A stretch of 64,000 nucleotides of DNA, from contig NZ_SMLM01000002.1 of assembly GCF_004682015.1 (NCBI RefSeq), forward strand, positions 806,001 to 870,000, in the 5' to 3' direction. The stretch's first letter is position 1. The number at the start of each line of letters is the position of its first letter. The notes below the pieces were generated by a model that made no database searches, was not told the DNA's origin, and saw only the letters and a list, made by a program, of their open reading frames with translations. Shown here one piece after another: positions 8,435-17,506 of this stretch. This DNA comes from Ramlibacter henchirensis (GTDB lineage: Bacteria > Pseudomonadota > Gammaproteobacteria > Burkholderiales > Burkholderiaceae_C). The position numbers and the translations under genes are program-made.

Positions 8435-9214
8435 TCATTGGGTTGTCGTCGCCTTCGCGGGCAGCACGCACAGGTCGGCGCCACCGGCCACCGACAGGGT
8501 CTGCCCGGTGATGAACGCGGAGCGCTCGGAGCACAGGAACTCCACGGCCTGCGCGATGTCCAGCGGCTGGCCCCAGCGGCCCAGGCGCAGCACCGAGTCG
8601 TAGCCGGCCTTCTCGCTGGCACCCATCTGCGCGGCCAGGGGTGTATCGATCGGCCCGGGTGCGACGCAGTTGACGCGCACTCCGTGCGGTCCGAGCTCAT
8701 AGGCGGCATCGCGCGTGAACGTAACCACGGCTGCTTTCGCTCCCGAGTAGATCGAGTGCGGGATCGTGTAGTGCCACGCCGAGATGGAGGCGATGTTCAC
8801 CACGGCCCCCTTCTTGTGCTTGACCATCTCGCGCGCGCAAAGCTGGGTGGCGAAGAACGTTCCCTTGTAGTTCACGTCCACCTGCAACACATAATCGGCC
8901 TCGTCATACTCCAGAAACGGCTTCTGTCGCGCCACTCCGGCGTTGTTGACCAGGTAGTCGATGGAGCCGCACTTTTGCAGGACCGTGTCCACCAGGCGCT
9001 GCAGATCCGCGACGCTGGTGACGTCCGTAACCAGCGGGATGACCTTGCCCTCCACTGCCGTGAGGCTCTCCTGCGCGCGGGTGAGCCTGCGCTCGACCGA
9101 ATCGACGGCGACCACCGTTGCGCCGAGGCTCGCCATGTGCTGGGCAATACCCTGGCCGATGCCGCGGCCGGCGCCGGTCACGATGACGGTTTTTCCTCGG
9201 AACTCAGTGGACAT
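8435..9214 (-). CDS. SDR-family oxidoreductase, copy 1
   Basis: Short-chain dehydrogenase of 259 residues beginning MSTEFRGKTVIVTGAG; the open frame extends far upstream but that extension has no family match. The cofactor motif TGAGRGIGQG is near 12-21, NNAG in the middle, the catalytic YSGAK near 160, and the PGPIDTP segment after it. It is nearly identical to the SDR at 32061-32834, differing at only a handful of residues. It is transcribed away from a CaiB/BaiF gene, and the 87-base gap contains an operator copy. The expected role is reversible oxidation of a hydroxy-acyl substrate; specificity is unknown. Confidence 0.93.
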   Translation of the reverse strand: MSTEFRGKTVIVTGAGRGIGQGIAQHMASLGATVVAVDSVERRLTRAQESLTAVEGKVIPLVTDVTSVADLQRLVDTVLQKCGSIDYLVNNAGVARQKPFLEYDEADYVLQVDVNYKGTFFATQLCAREMVKHKKGAVVNIASISAWHYTIPHSIYSGAKAAVVTFTRDAAYELGPHGVRVNCVAPGPIDTPLAAQMGASEKAGYDSVLRLGRWGQPLDIAQAVEFLCSERSAFITGQTLSVAGGADLCVLPAKATTTQ

Positions 9215-9275
9215 GTCGACTCCTGTATCAATGGATGAGATGCGGGGGCAACCCCTTGCGGTTATGATACACCCA

Positions 9276-9293
9276 ACCAAGCACTTGCTCAAG
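9276..9293 (+). promoter_or_regulatory. Operator site 1 (SDR/CaiB divergent promoter, copy 1)
   Basis: ACCAAGCACTTGCTCAAG, one of thirteen intergenic matches to ACCWAGCRCTTGCTWGGT. It lies just upstream of the CaiB/BaiF start and within the divergent promoter. The right arm is degenerate. It is identical to site 7 at 32893. Confidence 0.6.
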
Positions 9294-9301
9294 GATCTTT
9301 G

Positions 9302-10531
9302 ATGAACAGCAGCGATGCATCCCAGGCACCGCGGGAGAAGCCCCCGCTCGACGGATTGGTCATCGCGGATTTCTCGCACTTCATCGCCGGGCCGTACGCC
9401 ACCATGGTGCTGGGCGACCTGGGTGCGAAGGTGATCAAGGTCGAAAGCACCGAAGGCGATGCGTTCCGGGCGTTTCCCCCGTTTGTCGAGGGTGAAGGCG
9501 TCCCCTACCTCTGGGGCAATCGCAACAAGCTGGGCGTCACGCTCGATCTCAAGAGCCAGGCCGGTCGCGCAGTGGCCGCCGACCTGGTGCGCAAGGCGGA
9601 CGTGCTGGTGGAGAATTTCTCCACCGGCGTGATGGAGCGCTTCGGGCTCGGCTGGCCGGAGATGTCCAAGCTGAACCCACGCCTTGTGTACTGCTCGATC
9701 TCCGCCTATGGTCGCGAGGGACCGCATGCGCAGCGCCTGGGCTTCGACTCCGTAGTGCAAGCCGAAAGCGGCTTCATGTCGATGACGGGCTTTCCGGACC
9801 AGCAGCCCACGCGTGCCGGCCCCTCCGTCATGGACCTGGGCACTGCCCTGATGGCAGCCAATGCCATCCAGGCCGCCCTGCACGCGCGTTACCGCACCGG
9901 CCGCGGCCAGAAGGTTGAAGTGTCGCTTTTCGGGATGGCCGTGCAGATGCTCGGCTACTTCAACACGACCTACCTTGCGACAGGACGCATCCCACACCGC
10001 GCGGGCAATTCGCAGGTGACGGCAGCGCCCATCGGCTACTTCGACACGGCAGACAAGCCGATCTACATCACGTGCGCCAACGACCGGACCTTCCAGCGCC
10101 TGATGGTGCAGGCGTTCGAGCGGTCCGACCTCGCTGCCCACCCTGACTTCAGCACAAACGCAGAGCGCGTGAAGCACCAACCCCGACTGCTGACACTGAT
10201 GGCCGAAATCTTCGCTTCGCAGACGCAGGAGCACTGGCTGCAAAAGCTGCAGGAAGCCGGCGTCCCGTCAGGCGCCGTGCGCACGGTCGCCGAAGCAATG
10301 ACCTCCAGCGAGGTCGAGCACCTCGGGCTGGTCGAGACCATTTCGCACCCCAAGCTCGGATCCATTCCCAACGTGAAGCTGCCTGTGACGCTGTCGGACA
10401 CGCCGCTGGTTGCCGCGCGCGCAGCCCCCGTGCTTGGCAGCGACACGAACGCAGTGCTGGCCGAGGTGCTCGGCTACTCCGGCGACCGCATTGCGACGGC
10501 GCGAGCCGACGGGGCCTTCGGCGCCCCTTGA
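9302..10531 (+). CDS. CaiB/BaiF-family CoA transferase, copy 1
   Basis: Class III CoA transferase of 409 residues that moves CoA between an acyl-CoA and a free acid. The N-terminal Rossmann part reads GLVIADFSHFIAGPYATMVL, followed by GDLGAKVIKVE and the RNKLGVTLDLK segment. The candidate catalytic Asp is in RAGPSVMDLGT, and the C-terminal part keeps the GRGQKVEVSLF segment. ATG at 9302 is preferred over the overlapping TTG at 9299. It is paralogous to 32919-34190, with 275 consecutive identical bases (9849-10123) but more divergence at the 3-prime end. It probably activates the pathway acid whose hydroxy or keto form the divergent SDR handles; that is inference. Confidence 0.94.
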   Translation: MNSSDASQAPREKPPLDGLVIADFSHFIAGPYATMVLGDLGAKVIKVESTEGDAFRAFPPFVEGEGVPYLWGNRNKLGVTLDLKSQAGRAVAADLVRKADVLVENFSTGVMERFGLGWPEMSKLNPRLVYCSISAYGREGPHAQRLGFDSVVQAESGFMSMTGFPDQQPTRAGPSVMDLGTALMAANAIQAALHARYRTGRGQKVEVSLFGMAVQMLGYFNTTYLATGRIPHRAGNSQVTAAPIGYFDTADKPIYITCANDRTFQRLMVQAFERSDLAAHPDFSTNAERVKHQPRLLTLMAEIFASQTQEHWLQKLQEAGVPSGAVRTVAEAMTSSEVEHLGLVETISHPKLGSIPNVKLPVTLSDTPLVAARAAPVLGSDTNAVLAEVLGYSGDRIATARADGAFGAP

Positions 10532-10661
10532 AGAAGACCGCGCCGGGACCGCCTGCGCTAACTGGGAGTGACGGACGACACCTGGGAACGGCAGGCCAGC
10601 GGCATTAGAGTGCAGCTTTGGGATCAAACTTTGGTGAAGGCGACCATCGCGACCAAAGAGA

Positions 10662-12374
10662 TCAGCGGGCGCACGCCGGATCTGTCGATCCGCTCGCAGC
10701 CGACGGGAGTTCGTCGGTCGCGGTGTGCCCCCCGCCTGCACGGTCCCACATCCGCGCCGGATCGTCCAGAGCGCGCTCGCGCAGCTTGTACTTCTCGATC
10801 TTGTTCGTGGGCGTGAACGGCAGCTCCTCCACGAACTCAAGAAACCGCGGAATCATGTGTCGGCTCATACTGGCTTCGCAGTGGGCGATGAGCTCCGCGT
10901 GCGTCAGCGTAGCCCCTTCTCGTAGGACGACCGAGACCGCGACTTCGTCCTCGCCGTGTTCGGACGGCAATGGGTAAACGGCCACCTCCCGCACGGCGGT
11001 GTGCGATGCGATGGCGGACTCTACCTCGAAGGCCGAGATGTTTTCGCCGCGACGGCGTATCGCGTCTTTCTTGCGGCCGGTGAGGTAGAGGTACCCGTCC
11101 GCGTCAAGGTAGCCGTAGTCCCCGGTGTGGAACCACAGGTTTTGCCAAGCCGCCTGCGTAGCCTCGGGCATCTTGTAATAGCCTGTGGGTGCGGCCCAGG
11201 GCAGTTCCAAGCGCATCAGGATCTCGCCAATCTCTCCTGTCGGCAACGGAAAGTCATGGTCGTCGACGATGCGCATGGACACACCGTCACACACTTGGCC
11301 GCAACTGAAGGCCTTCTCCGGCGGCGCAGTCGACGGCAGCGAGGTGCCGACCCCGTAGTCGCTGAGCCCGTAGGCGGCGAGCACTCCCACCCCGTACCGG
11401 CTGGCGAACTCATGCACATAGGGCGGCGCGGGCGCCACCGAGCACACCCGGACCTTGTGATCCCGGTCCAGCGGCGACGGCGGCTGCGACCACAGGAAAT
11501 TTGCCATCGCGCCGATCGCATTGAAGCGCGTCACGCCGTGGCTGCGAATGAGCCCCCAGAACTGCGAAGCGGAGAAGCGCACGTCCAGCACGACGGTGGT
11601 TCCTGCCACGATTGCCATGCCGCAGGCCATCAGCAGTGCGTTGGCATGGAACAGCGGCATGCACACGTAATCGACGTCGCCGGGCAAGTGGTAGCGGTAG
11701 TGCACGCCTTGCTTGCCCCAGTACCAGGCTGCGGCATGCGTGTACATGATGGCCTTGGAAGGGCCTGTGGTTCCCGAGGTGAACAAAAGATAGGCCAAGT
11801 CCGTGAATTGCACGCCGTTGTCCACGGGGTCATCGCTGACTGACGACGCATCGAAAGCTTCCACGAGGACCCGCAGGCCTTGCAACAGGCGGCGAGCTCG
11901 CTCTACGTCGCCGATGACGACCACCTGCCGCAACTGCGGGAGGCGGGGTGCCACCGACGCGAATTCCTCCATGCACGCCTCGTGCACGATGGCCTCCGTG
12001 CAATCCGCATGCGAGAGGTAATACTCCATCAGCGAAGCCTTGGCCGCGGTGTTGACGGGCACCGAGACCGCGCCGATCTTGCCCAGAGCCAGGTTGCCCA
12101 GCAGGCATTCGGGACAGTTGGGCGACAGCATTGCGACGTGCGCCCCCTTGCCGATCCCAAGGGCCATCAGTTGATGCGCGATTCCGTTGGTGCTGCGGTG
12201 GAGATCCAGGAAGGTGTAGCTGCGGCCATCCGGCACGAAGCGCAGGAAGAGGCGGTCCGGGCACAGCGCTGCGCGCTTCGCCAACACGGCGCCGGTGGTC
12301 CATTCGCGGATACCTCCGATCTCCGCCTCGACATCGATCGCAGGCCAGGAATCGGGCTGCATCTTCTCGCTCAT
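10662..12374 (-). CDS. AMP-forming acyl-CoA ligase (CaiC-like)
   Basis: ATP-dependent acid:CoA ligase of 570 residues from the ATG at 12374 (MSEKMQPDSW). The open frame runs further upstream without family character. The adenylation P-loop is LLFTSGTTGPSKAIMYTH, the mid motif YGLSDYGVG, and the hinge region YLTGRKKDAIRRRGENISAFEVE. The last catalytic Lys region is TPTNKIEKYKLR. The arrangement resembles crotonobetaine/carnitine-CoA ligases. It lies downstream of the exported propeller-like protein and two Bug genes on the same strand, so it may be read from the 15845 operator region. The acid substrate is unknown. Confidence 0.92.
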   Translation of the reverse strand: MSEKMQPDSWPAIDVEAEIGGIREWTTGAVLAKRAALCPDRLFLRFVPDGRSYTFLDLHRSTNGIAHQLMALGIGKGAHVAMLSPNCPECLLGNLALGKIGAVSVPVNTAAKASLMEYYLSHADCTEAIVHEACMEEFASVAPRLPQLRQVVVIGDVERARRLLQGLRVLVEAFDASSVSDDPVDNGVQFTDLAYLLFTSGTTGPSKAIMYTHAAAWYWGKQGVHYRYHLPGDVDYVCMPLFHANALLMACGMAIVAGTTVVLDVRFSASQFWGLIRSHGVTRFNAIGAMANFLWSQPPSPLDRDHKVRVCSVAPAPPYVHEFASRYGVGVLAAYGLSDYGVGTSLPSTAPPEKAFSCGQVCDGVSMRIVDDHDFPLPTGEIGEILMRLELPWAAPTGYYKMPEATQAAWQNLWFHTGDYGYLDADGYLYLTGRKKDAIRRRGENISAFEVESAIASHTAVREVAVYPLPSEHGEDEVAVSVVLREGATLTHAELIAHCEASMSRHMIPRFLEFVEELPFTPTNKIEKYKLRERALDDPARMWDRAGGGHTATDELPSAASGSTDPACAR

Positions 12375-12454
12375 CTGGTTCCCCGCGGCCCGATTCGGTC
12401 GCACGGCACCCTCGCTAAGGAAGCCGTGGCCCGATGCTCTCGTCAATGTATGGG

Positions 12455-13540
12455 TCAGAACCGAGGGAGGTCTTTGAGCTTGATCGTGCCGATCCGCTGC
12501 GCTCGGAAGGCGCCAATCCACAACTCTTCTCCCACCACGATCGCACTTGTGCCGCCGCCGAAGTTCTTCGTGTTCGGCTGAACCACAAGCGTTTCAGCCT
12601 TCATCGTCTCGGGATCAACCACCGCCACTCCGGTTGTGACTGGACACACGGCGTCGCTCCGAATGCACTCCTGGATCTTGCTAAATTGCGTCACGTGGCC
12701 CACGGCCAAGATCTTCCCGTCAGGAGTCCAACGAAGGTTGTCCACCAGGAATCCGATGCGAACTGCCTGCTTGGAATAAGGGACGCGCCCGCGAGAAATC
12801 TTGTTCACGGTCTGACTGGTGTATCCGGCAACATAGAGTGTCTTGCCATCGCGGGAGGCAACGATGCCGTTATTGCCGGGCAACTCCGAACCGGGGACCG
12901 TAGTCCAACCGGCCGCCGGTGACCACTCCAGCACAAAACCGCTCGGCAAACCTTCAATCGCACGCTCGACTGCCTTCGGATCTTCGGCATTTGCCAAGAC
13001 GGTGGCTACAAAGCCCTCGTTCGGCAAGTGCGCCACGGAATTGAAGAACAACGGTGCCGGCGCCACGGCGCACCCCTTCCATGTCAGCTTCGGCTCCCCG
13101 GTCACGTCAAGATCGTAGATCTCGACTGAACGTCGTCCCCCATGGTTCACGGAGTAGACGACGTGCTTGCCATTGCCTTCATTGCGCACGCTCAGGCCAT
13201 GGGACTGCAGCTTGTTCGCCTCCGGCGGTCCCGGGCAGTCTTTGTAGATCGCGGCCTTGGCGCCCGAGAGATCGGGCTTCAGTGGCCGAACCGACTTGTC
13301 ACGCGTGCTGACAAGATAGAAGCCTCCTCCGCTCCACGTCTTATCCCCCATGTTGCTGGTGATCACCCAAGAACTCCCCTCCACCTGGATGAGGTCCTCG
13401 GGGTTGTTCAAGCTGCAGATGTATCCCAAGTGGCCTTCGTCTTTGCAGTCCACCGAGCCCTGCGCCCACACGACATAGGTTGACTGCAGCGTGGCGAGAA
13501 GCAAAGCGATTTTTAGCAGCGACTTCGTTGCAAGTTTCAT
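12455..13540 (-). CDS. Exported beta-propeller-like protein of unknown function
   Basis: A 361-residue protein with a clear signal peptide (Lys-rich start, hydrophobic core LLKIALLLATLQSTYVV, cleavage near AQG). ATG at 13540 follows AGGAGAAATC. The mature part repeats short segments such as WVITSN, VVYSVNHGGRRSVEIYDLD, VASRDGKTLYVAGY and LRWTPDGKILAVGH. These fit blades of an SMP-30/NHL-type propeller, although I cannot name the family. Two Cys pairs near the N-terminus (VDCKDEGHLGYIC) suggest a disulphide in the periplasm. It sits between a Bug gene and a CoA ligase, which hints at periplasmic handling of the same substrate. Confidence 0.8.
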   Translation of the reverse strand: MKLATKSLLKIALLLATLQSTYVVWAQGSVDCKDEGHLGYICSLNNPEDLIQVEGSSWVITSNMGDKTWSGGGFYLVSTRDKSVRPLKPDLSGAKAAIYKDCPGPPEANKLQSHGLSVRNEGNGKHVVYSVNHGGRRSVEIYDLDVTGEPKLTWKGCAVAPAPLFFNSVAHLPNEGFVATVLANAEDPKAVERAIEGLPSGFVLEWSPAAGWTTVPGSELPGNNGIVASRDGKTLYVAGYTSQTVNKISRGRVPYSKQAVRIGFLVDNLRWTPDGKILAVGHVTQFSKIQECIRSDAVCPVTTGVAVVDPETMKAETLVVQPNTKNFGGGTSAIVVGEELWIGAFRAQRIGTIKLKDLPRF

Positions 13541-13618
13541 GATTTCTCCTGAAGTGATGACCGGTCTACAAACCCATGGTTCGAAAAATTGGGGATACCT
13601 ACGCCCGAGTCCACATGC

Positions 13619-13735
13619 ATGATAGACCCAACCAAGCATTTGCTCAAGTACTCGGGGAACCGCCCTGCTCGACGGATTTGCCGTTCCCGGATTTCTCGCA
13701 CTTCATCGCTGCCACCGCTTCCACGATGTCAGCTG
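13619..13735 (+). pseudogene. Decayed third copy of the CaiB/BaiF promoter and N-terminus
   Basis: Bases 13619-13648 match the region before the two intact CaiB/BaiF genes (ATGATACACCCAACCAAGCA-type), including the operator. After an apparent deletion of about 35 bases, 13670-13712 matches the coding segment for LDGLVIADFSHFIA (CTCGACGGATT ... GATTTCTCGCACTTCATCGC). The match is lost soon afterwards, ahead of the Bug stop at 13736. No complete gene remains. The piece lies between a Bug gene and the propeller gene, whose promoter region it now overlaps. Confidence 0.75.
13631..13648 (+). promoter_or_regulatory. Operator site 2 (within the decayed copy)
   Basis: ACCAAGCATTTGCTCAAG, one base different from sites 1 and 7. 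It is 91 bases upstream of the propeller gene start on the opposite strand, so it might still regulate that gene. Confidence 0.45.
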
Positions 13736-14719
13736 TCATTCCGGCTGGATCCCTGCGGCTTTGATGCGGCTGCCCCACGCATTCAGCTGCGATTTGGTGA
13801 ACTCGACATGATCGGAGAATGTGTTCGGGGAAAAGTCCAGCCCGAGCCCGGCGAAGCGCTGGCGAACTTCCGGCTTTTGGCCGAGCTTCACAATCTCGGC
13901 GCTCAGCCGATCGACGACGTCTTTGGGCATTTTCGGCGGGCCAGCAAAACCAACCCAAGCCACCAGGTCGTTTTCGGGGAAGCCTGCTTCCGACAACGTC
14001 GGGATGTCCGGCCACAAGGCAGACCGCGTTGTTGATGTCACGCCGAGAGCCTTCAGCTTGCCCGCACGAACAAGCGGCGCCGCAACGGACAGATCGGCCA
14101 TCATGAACTGGATTTGGCCCCCTATCAGGTCGTTCACCGCCGCCGGCTGCCCCTTGTAGGGAACACCAAGCGCGGGGAACCTGGCCGAGGAAGCGAAGGC
14201 CATTGCCGCCACCTGTGCGGTCGACGACCCGTATCCGTACGACATGTTGCCCTTGCGACGAGCCTCCGCAACGAAGTCCGCGGCTGTACTTGGCGCATTC
14301 TCCGCCTTGACGACGAGCATGTAGGGGATCATTACGAGCCGCGCGATGTGCGTGAAGTCTTTCAGCGCATCGTAGGGGAGCGCCTTGGTCAACCACGGTC
14401 CGATCGAATGCGTCGCCGAAGACGAGACGAGGAGCGTGTAGCCGTCTGCAGGTGACTTGGACACGTAGTCGCTGCCGACTTGGCCCACCGCACCAGGCTT
14501 GGATTCAACGAGGAAAGTGCCGCCCATCGACGCTTTTAGTTCGTCAGCGACGATGCGCGCTATCGAGTCGCCCGTGCTGCCGGCTGTATAAGGGTTGATG
14601 ATCCGTACGGGCTTCGAAGGATACGTCTGTGCTGTCGCGATTGTCGCGACAGCCACGACCGCGCTCCCGCTGGCAAGGCGGAAAACGCGGCTGAGGCAGA
14701 AGAAAAGGCGGCTCAACAT
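13736..14719 (-). CDS. Bug-family tripartite tricarboxylate transport binding protein
   Basis: Periplasmic solute receptor of 327 residues. It has a signal peptide (start to about residue 30, ending ATIATAQ), then the family pattern YPSKPVRIINPYTAGSTGD, ESKPGAVGQVG, VSKSPADGYTLL and VPYKGQPAAVNDLIGGQIQ. ATG at 14719 is preceded by AGGAGAT. It is the second of two consecutive Bug genes on the minus strand, behind the operator pair at 15845/15955. No TctA or TctB membrane partner is encoded in the window. Ligands of such receptors are usually small carboxylates. Confidence 0.94.
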   Translation of the reverse strand: MLSRLFFCLSRVFRLASGSAVVAVATIATAQTYPSKPVRIINPYTAGSTGDSIARIVADELKASMGGTFLVESKPGAVGQVGSDYVSKSPADGYTLLVSSSATHSIGPWLTKALPYDALKDFTHIARLVMIPYMLVVKAENAPSTAADFVAEARRKGNMSYGYGSSTAQVAAMAFASSARFPALGVPYKGQPAAVNDLIGGQIQFMMADLSVAAPLVRAGKLKALGVTSTTRSALWPDIPTLSEAGFPENDLVAWVGFAGPPKMPKDVVDRLSAEIVKLGQKPEVRQRFAGLGLDFSPNTFSDHVEFTKSQLNAWGSRIKAAGIQPE

Positions 14720-14746
14720 ATCTCCTGGGTTTTCCGGGCGGTCGGG

Positions 14747-15772
14747 TCAGGTCGCCTGATCCACCGTGATGCCGGCGCGCTTGATCACCTGCGCCCACTG
14801 CGCGTATTCAGCCGCGATCGCCTCGCCATATTGCTTCGGCGTGCTGGGCGATGCGATGCTGTTGTTGGCCAGGAACTTGGCTTGAATGTCCTTGTCGTTC
14901 AGCACCTGGACGAACGCAGCGTTGTACCGTTCGACGATCTCGCGAGGCGTTCCCGCGGGCAGCACGATGCCGTGAAGGATCTCGGAATGGAATCCGGGCA
15001 GGAACTTCGCAACGGTCGGAACGCCAGGCAACAGCGGGGAGGGCTCTTTCGACGCCACGCCGATGAGCTTGATTTTTTTGGCCTTCGCGAGCGACAGCAC
15101 CGTCTCGGTCACGACAGTCACCAGGATGTCGAGGTCGCCCGCCATCAGTGCCTGAACTGCCGGCGCGCCGCCCTTGTAGGGAACGTGAAGCATCTTCATG
15201 TTGCCCTGCAGCCCCAACAGCACCCCAGTGAGGTGACCGACGCCTCCCACGCCGGCGGTGCCAGAGTTGATGCCCTCGGGTTTGGTCTTGGCGTAGGCCA
15301 TGAGCGCGCCGATGTCGTCACCGGGCACGCGCATGCTGGCCATCACAACGGCTGGCGCGCGCATCACGAGCGACACCGGTTCGAAATCCTTCAGCGGGTC
15401 GTAGCCGACGTTCTTGCGGAGCTGCGGAATGGTCGACATCGGACCGCTGAAGGCATAGCCCAGCATGGATCCGTCCTTGGGACCGCGTGCGACCTCCAGG
15501 TGACCAGGGGCGCCACCGCCACCGGGCTTGTAGTCGATGATCACCGGAGCACCGACTGCCTGCCTCAGTTTGTCTTCCATGACGCGAAACAGCGCGTCGC
15601 CTCCGCCGCCGGGTGCCGTCGCCATGATGAGCTTGACGGGAGCGTTCTGCTGGGCGCGCGCCAGCATGGGCGAGGCCGCTGCTGCTGCGCCCAGCGCCGC
15701 ACCCGACCGCAGGAAGCGGCGGCGCTCACGGGAAAAGGATGCGTCCGCTACGCGGTGGGAATCGATTTGCAT
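14747..15772 (-). CDS. Bug-family tripartite tricarboxylate transport binding protein
   Basis: Solute receptor of 341 residues with a long N-terminal export signal carrying an Arg cluster (RERRRFLRSGAALGAAAAAS), which resembles a Tat signal. The mature protein shows VKLIMATAPGGGGDALFR, DYKPGGGGAPGHLEVARGP, VPYKGGAPAVQALMAGDLD and PGVPTVAKFLPG, all standard for the family. It leads a minus-strand run (Bug, Bug, propeller protein, CoA ligase) and is divergent from the monooxygenase operon. The gap between them holds two operator copies. Confidence 0.94.
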   Translation of the reverse strand: MQIDSHRVADASFSRERRRFLRSGAALGAAAAASPMLARAQQNAPVKLIMATAPGGGGDALFRVMEDKLRQAVGAPVIIDYKPGGGGAPGHLEVARGPKDGSMLGYAFSGPMSTIPQLRKNVGYDPLKDFEPVSLVMRAPAVVMASMRVPGDDIGALMAYAKTKPEGINSGTAGVGGVGHLTGVLLGLQGNMKMLHVPYKGGAPAVQALMAGDLDILVTVVTETVLSLAKAKKIKLIGVASKEPSPLLPGVPTVAKFLPGFHSEILHGIVLPAGTPREIVERYNAAFVQVLNDKDIQAKFLANNSIASPSTPKQYGEAIAAEYAQWAQVIKRAGITVDQAT

Positions 15773-15844
15773 GTCGCTGTCCTCAGGTCGAGTGGAAAAG
15801 GCTGTGCAGACACTGTCCGCACCTGTGCTTGCCCGGCTTCAAAT

Positions 15845-15862
15845 ACCAAGCGCTTGATAGGG
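15845..15862 (+). promoter_or_regulatory. Operator site 3 (Bug side of the Bug/monooxygenase promoter)
   Basis: ACCAAGCGCTTGATAGGG, 73 bases upstream of the Bug start. It pairs with site 4 in opposite orientation about 110 bases away, so each divergent transcript has its own copy. Confidence 0.65.
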
Positions 15863-15954
15863 TACTGTTTTCTCCCGATCGCGTCAACCCGACCTGGTCG
15901 CGTTGACTGAGCCGGACCAGCCCGCTTGCGCATGCCCGCGTAATCCCTTACCAT

Positions 15955-15972
15955 GCCTATCAAGCGCTTGGT
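15955..15972 (-). promoter_or_regulatory. Operator site 4 (monooxygenase side)
   Basis: On the minus strand this reads ACCAAGCGCTTGATAGGC, matching site 3 in 17 of 18 bases. It is 62 bases before the monooxygenase start. Confidence 0.65.
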
Positions 15973-16033
15973 TAGGGGCCCGTCGCACCGGACGTCGCGA
16001 CGCACTCGCTACGACACACCAGGGACAAAGACA

Positions 16034-17506
16034 ATGGACATTACGAGAAAACTCAAGATTGCGGTGATCGGCGGAGGTGCCTCCGGCATCATGACGGTGA
16101 TCAAGTTGCGCGAGATCGGCCAGACCGACGTGCAAGTCTTCGAGCGCGCGTCCGAGATTGGCGGGACGTGGCGCGACAACCGCTATCCGGGCATCGCATG
16201 CGACGTGCCGTCGCACCTGTACCGGTTCTCTTTCGCGCCGAACCCCGACTGGACGCACGTCTGCGCCTCAGGAAGCGAAATCCTGGATTACCTCCGCCGC
16301 GTTTACGATGACTTTGACATCCAGCGCCACGTCGTCTTCAACGCCGAGGTGAAGGCCGCCACTTACGACGGCGGCCGGTGGACGCTGGAGACGACCGTCG
16401 GTACGCGCGGGCCTTTCGACGTCGTGATCACCGCGATGGGCATCCTGCGGAAGCCGGCGCTGCCCGATGTCCCCGGCCTGGACAGCTTCGCAGGAACCAT
16501 GTTCCACACGCTGCACTGGCCCGCAGGCCTGCAGCTCGAAGGCAAGCGCGTCGGCATCATCGGCACCGGTTCCACCGCGACGCAGATCGTTTCAGCAATC
16601 GTCTCGAAGACGTCGAAGTTGTCCGTGTTCCAACGCACGGCGCAGTGGATCATGCCCCTGCCCAACACGCCGGTTTCGGAAGAGGAAAAGGAGCGCTTCC
16701 GCCGCGACCCGGTGCTGATGCAGAAGCGCTATGACGATCTCGCGGACGACTTCAACAACAAATGGGCTGCCGCGATCGTCGGCCAGGCGCCGCGTGTATA
16801 CGCCCACATCGAGCGCACCTGCCGCGAGAACCTGGAGCAAAGCGTCAAGGACCCGGTGCTGCGCGAAAAGCTGCGGCCGGACTACAAGGTGGGCTGCAAG
16901 CGGCTGGTTATGTCTGACAGCTTCTACAACGCCATACAGCAACCGAATGCCGAGCTGGTGACCGATCGCATCGAAGCAATCGAGCCCAACGGCGTGCGTA
17001 CGGTCGACGGCCGCCTGCACGAACTGGACGTGCTGATCCTCGCCACGGGCTTCAACGCGCACGCAACCTTCGAGCCCATGAAGATCATCGGTCGCAACGG
17101 CCTGACGCTCGAAGATGCCTGGAAGGACAGCGCCCAGGCTTACCTGGCGGTGGCGATCCCCGGCTTCCCCAATTTCTTCATGATCGGTGGGCCAAACAGC
17201 CCCATCGGCAACTTCTCCTTCCTGATGACAGCCGAACGGCAGTGCGGCTACGCGATCCGCATGATCCAGCACATGGTGGTTACTGGCATCAAGGCGGTGG
17301 CACCGAAGGCGGACGCAACCCGCGAATTCAACGAGGCTGTCCGCAAGCAGATGGGCTCGACGATCTGGAGCAGCGGCTGCAGGAGCTGGTACATGGACAA
17401 GAAAGGGAACATCGCCTCCTGGCCGTGGACGTTCCAGCGCTTCGAGGACATGATGGGCATGCCCGAGCTCGATCACTACGAGCAGTTCGACGAGGCCCAC
17501 GCTTGA
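16034..17506 (+). CDS. Flavin monooxygenase, Baeyer-Villiger type
   Basis: FAD- and NADPH-dependent monooxygenase of 490 residues that would insert oxygen next to a ketone to give an ester or lactone. GGGASG (13-18) binds FAD, and GTGSTA (177-182) binds NADPH. Between them FAGTMFHTLHW (152-162) fits the Baeyer-Villiger fingerprint FxGxxxHxxxW exactly. RYPGIACDVPSHLYRFSF (50-67) is also typical of that group. ATG at 16034 starts the conserved MDITRKLKIAVIG. Its stop overlaps the racemase start, placing it first in an operon with a racemase, ligase and hydrolase. Ketone versus other substrates is inferred from the motif. Confidence 0.93.
   Translation: MDITRKLKIAVIGGGASGIMTVIKLREIGQTDVQVFERASEIGGTWRDNRYPGIACDVPSHLYRFSFAPNPDWTHVCASGSEILDYLRRVYDDFDIQRHVVFNAEVKAATYDGGRWTLETTVGTRGPFDVVITAMGILRKPALPDVPGLDSFAGTMFHTLHWPAGLQLEGKRVGIIGTGSTATQIVSAIVSKTSKLSVFQRTAQWIMPLPNTPVSEEEKERFRRDPVLMQKRYDDLADDFNNKWAAAIVGQAPRVYAHIERTCRENLEQSVKDPVLREKLRPDYKVGCKRLVMSDSFYNAIQQPNAELVTDRIEAIEPNGVRTVDGRLHELDVLILATGFNAHATFEPMKIIGRNGLTLEDAWKDSAQAYLAVAIPGFPNFFMIGGPNSPIGNFSFLMTAERQCGYAIRMIQHMVVTGIKAVAPKADATREFNEAVRKQMGSTIWSSGCRSWYMDKKGNIASWPWTFQRFEDMMGMPELDHYEQFDEAHA

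Noticed and set aside
9215..10243. N-terminal extension of SDR copy 1 by about 340 residues
   Set aside because: It runs antisense through the CaiB/BaiF gene and has no family character; MSTEFRGK at 9214 is the natural start. The same applies to copy 2 upstream of 32834.
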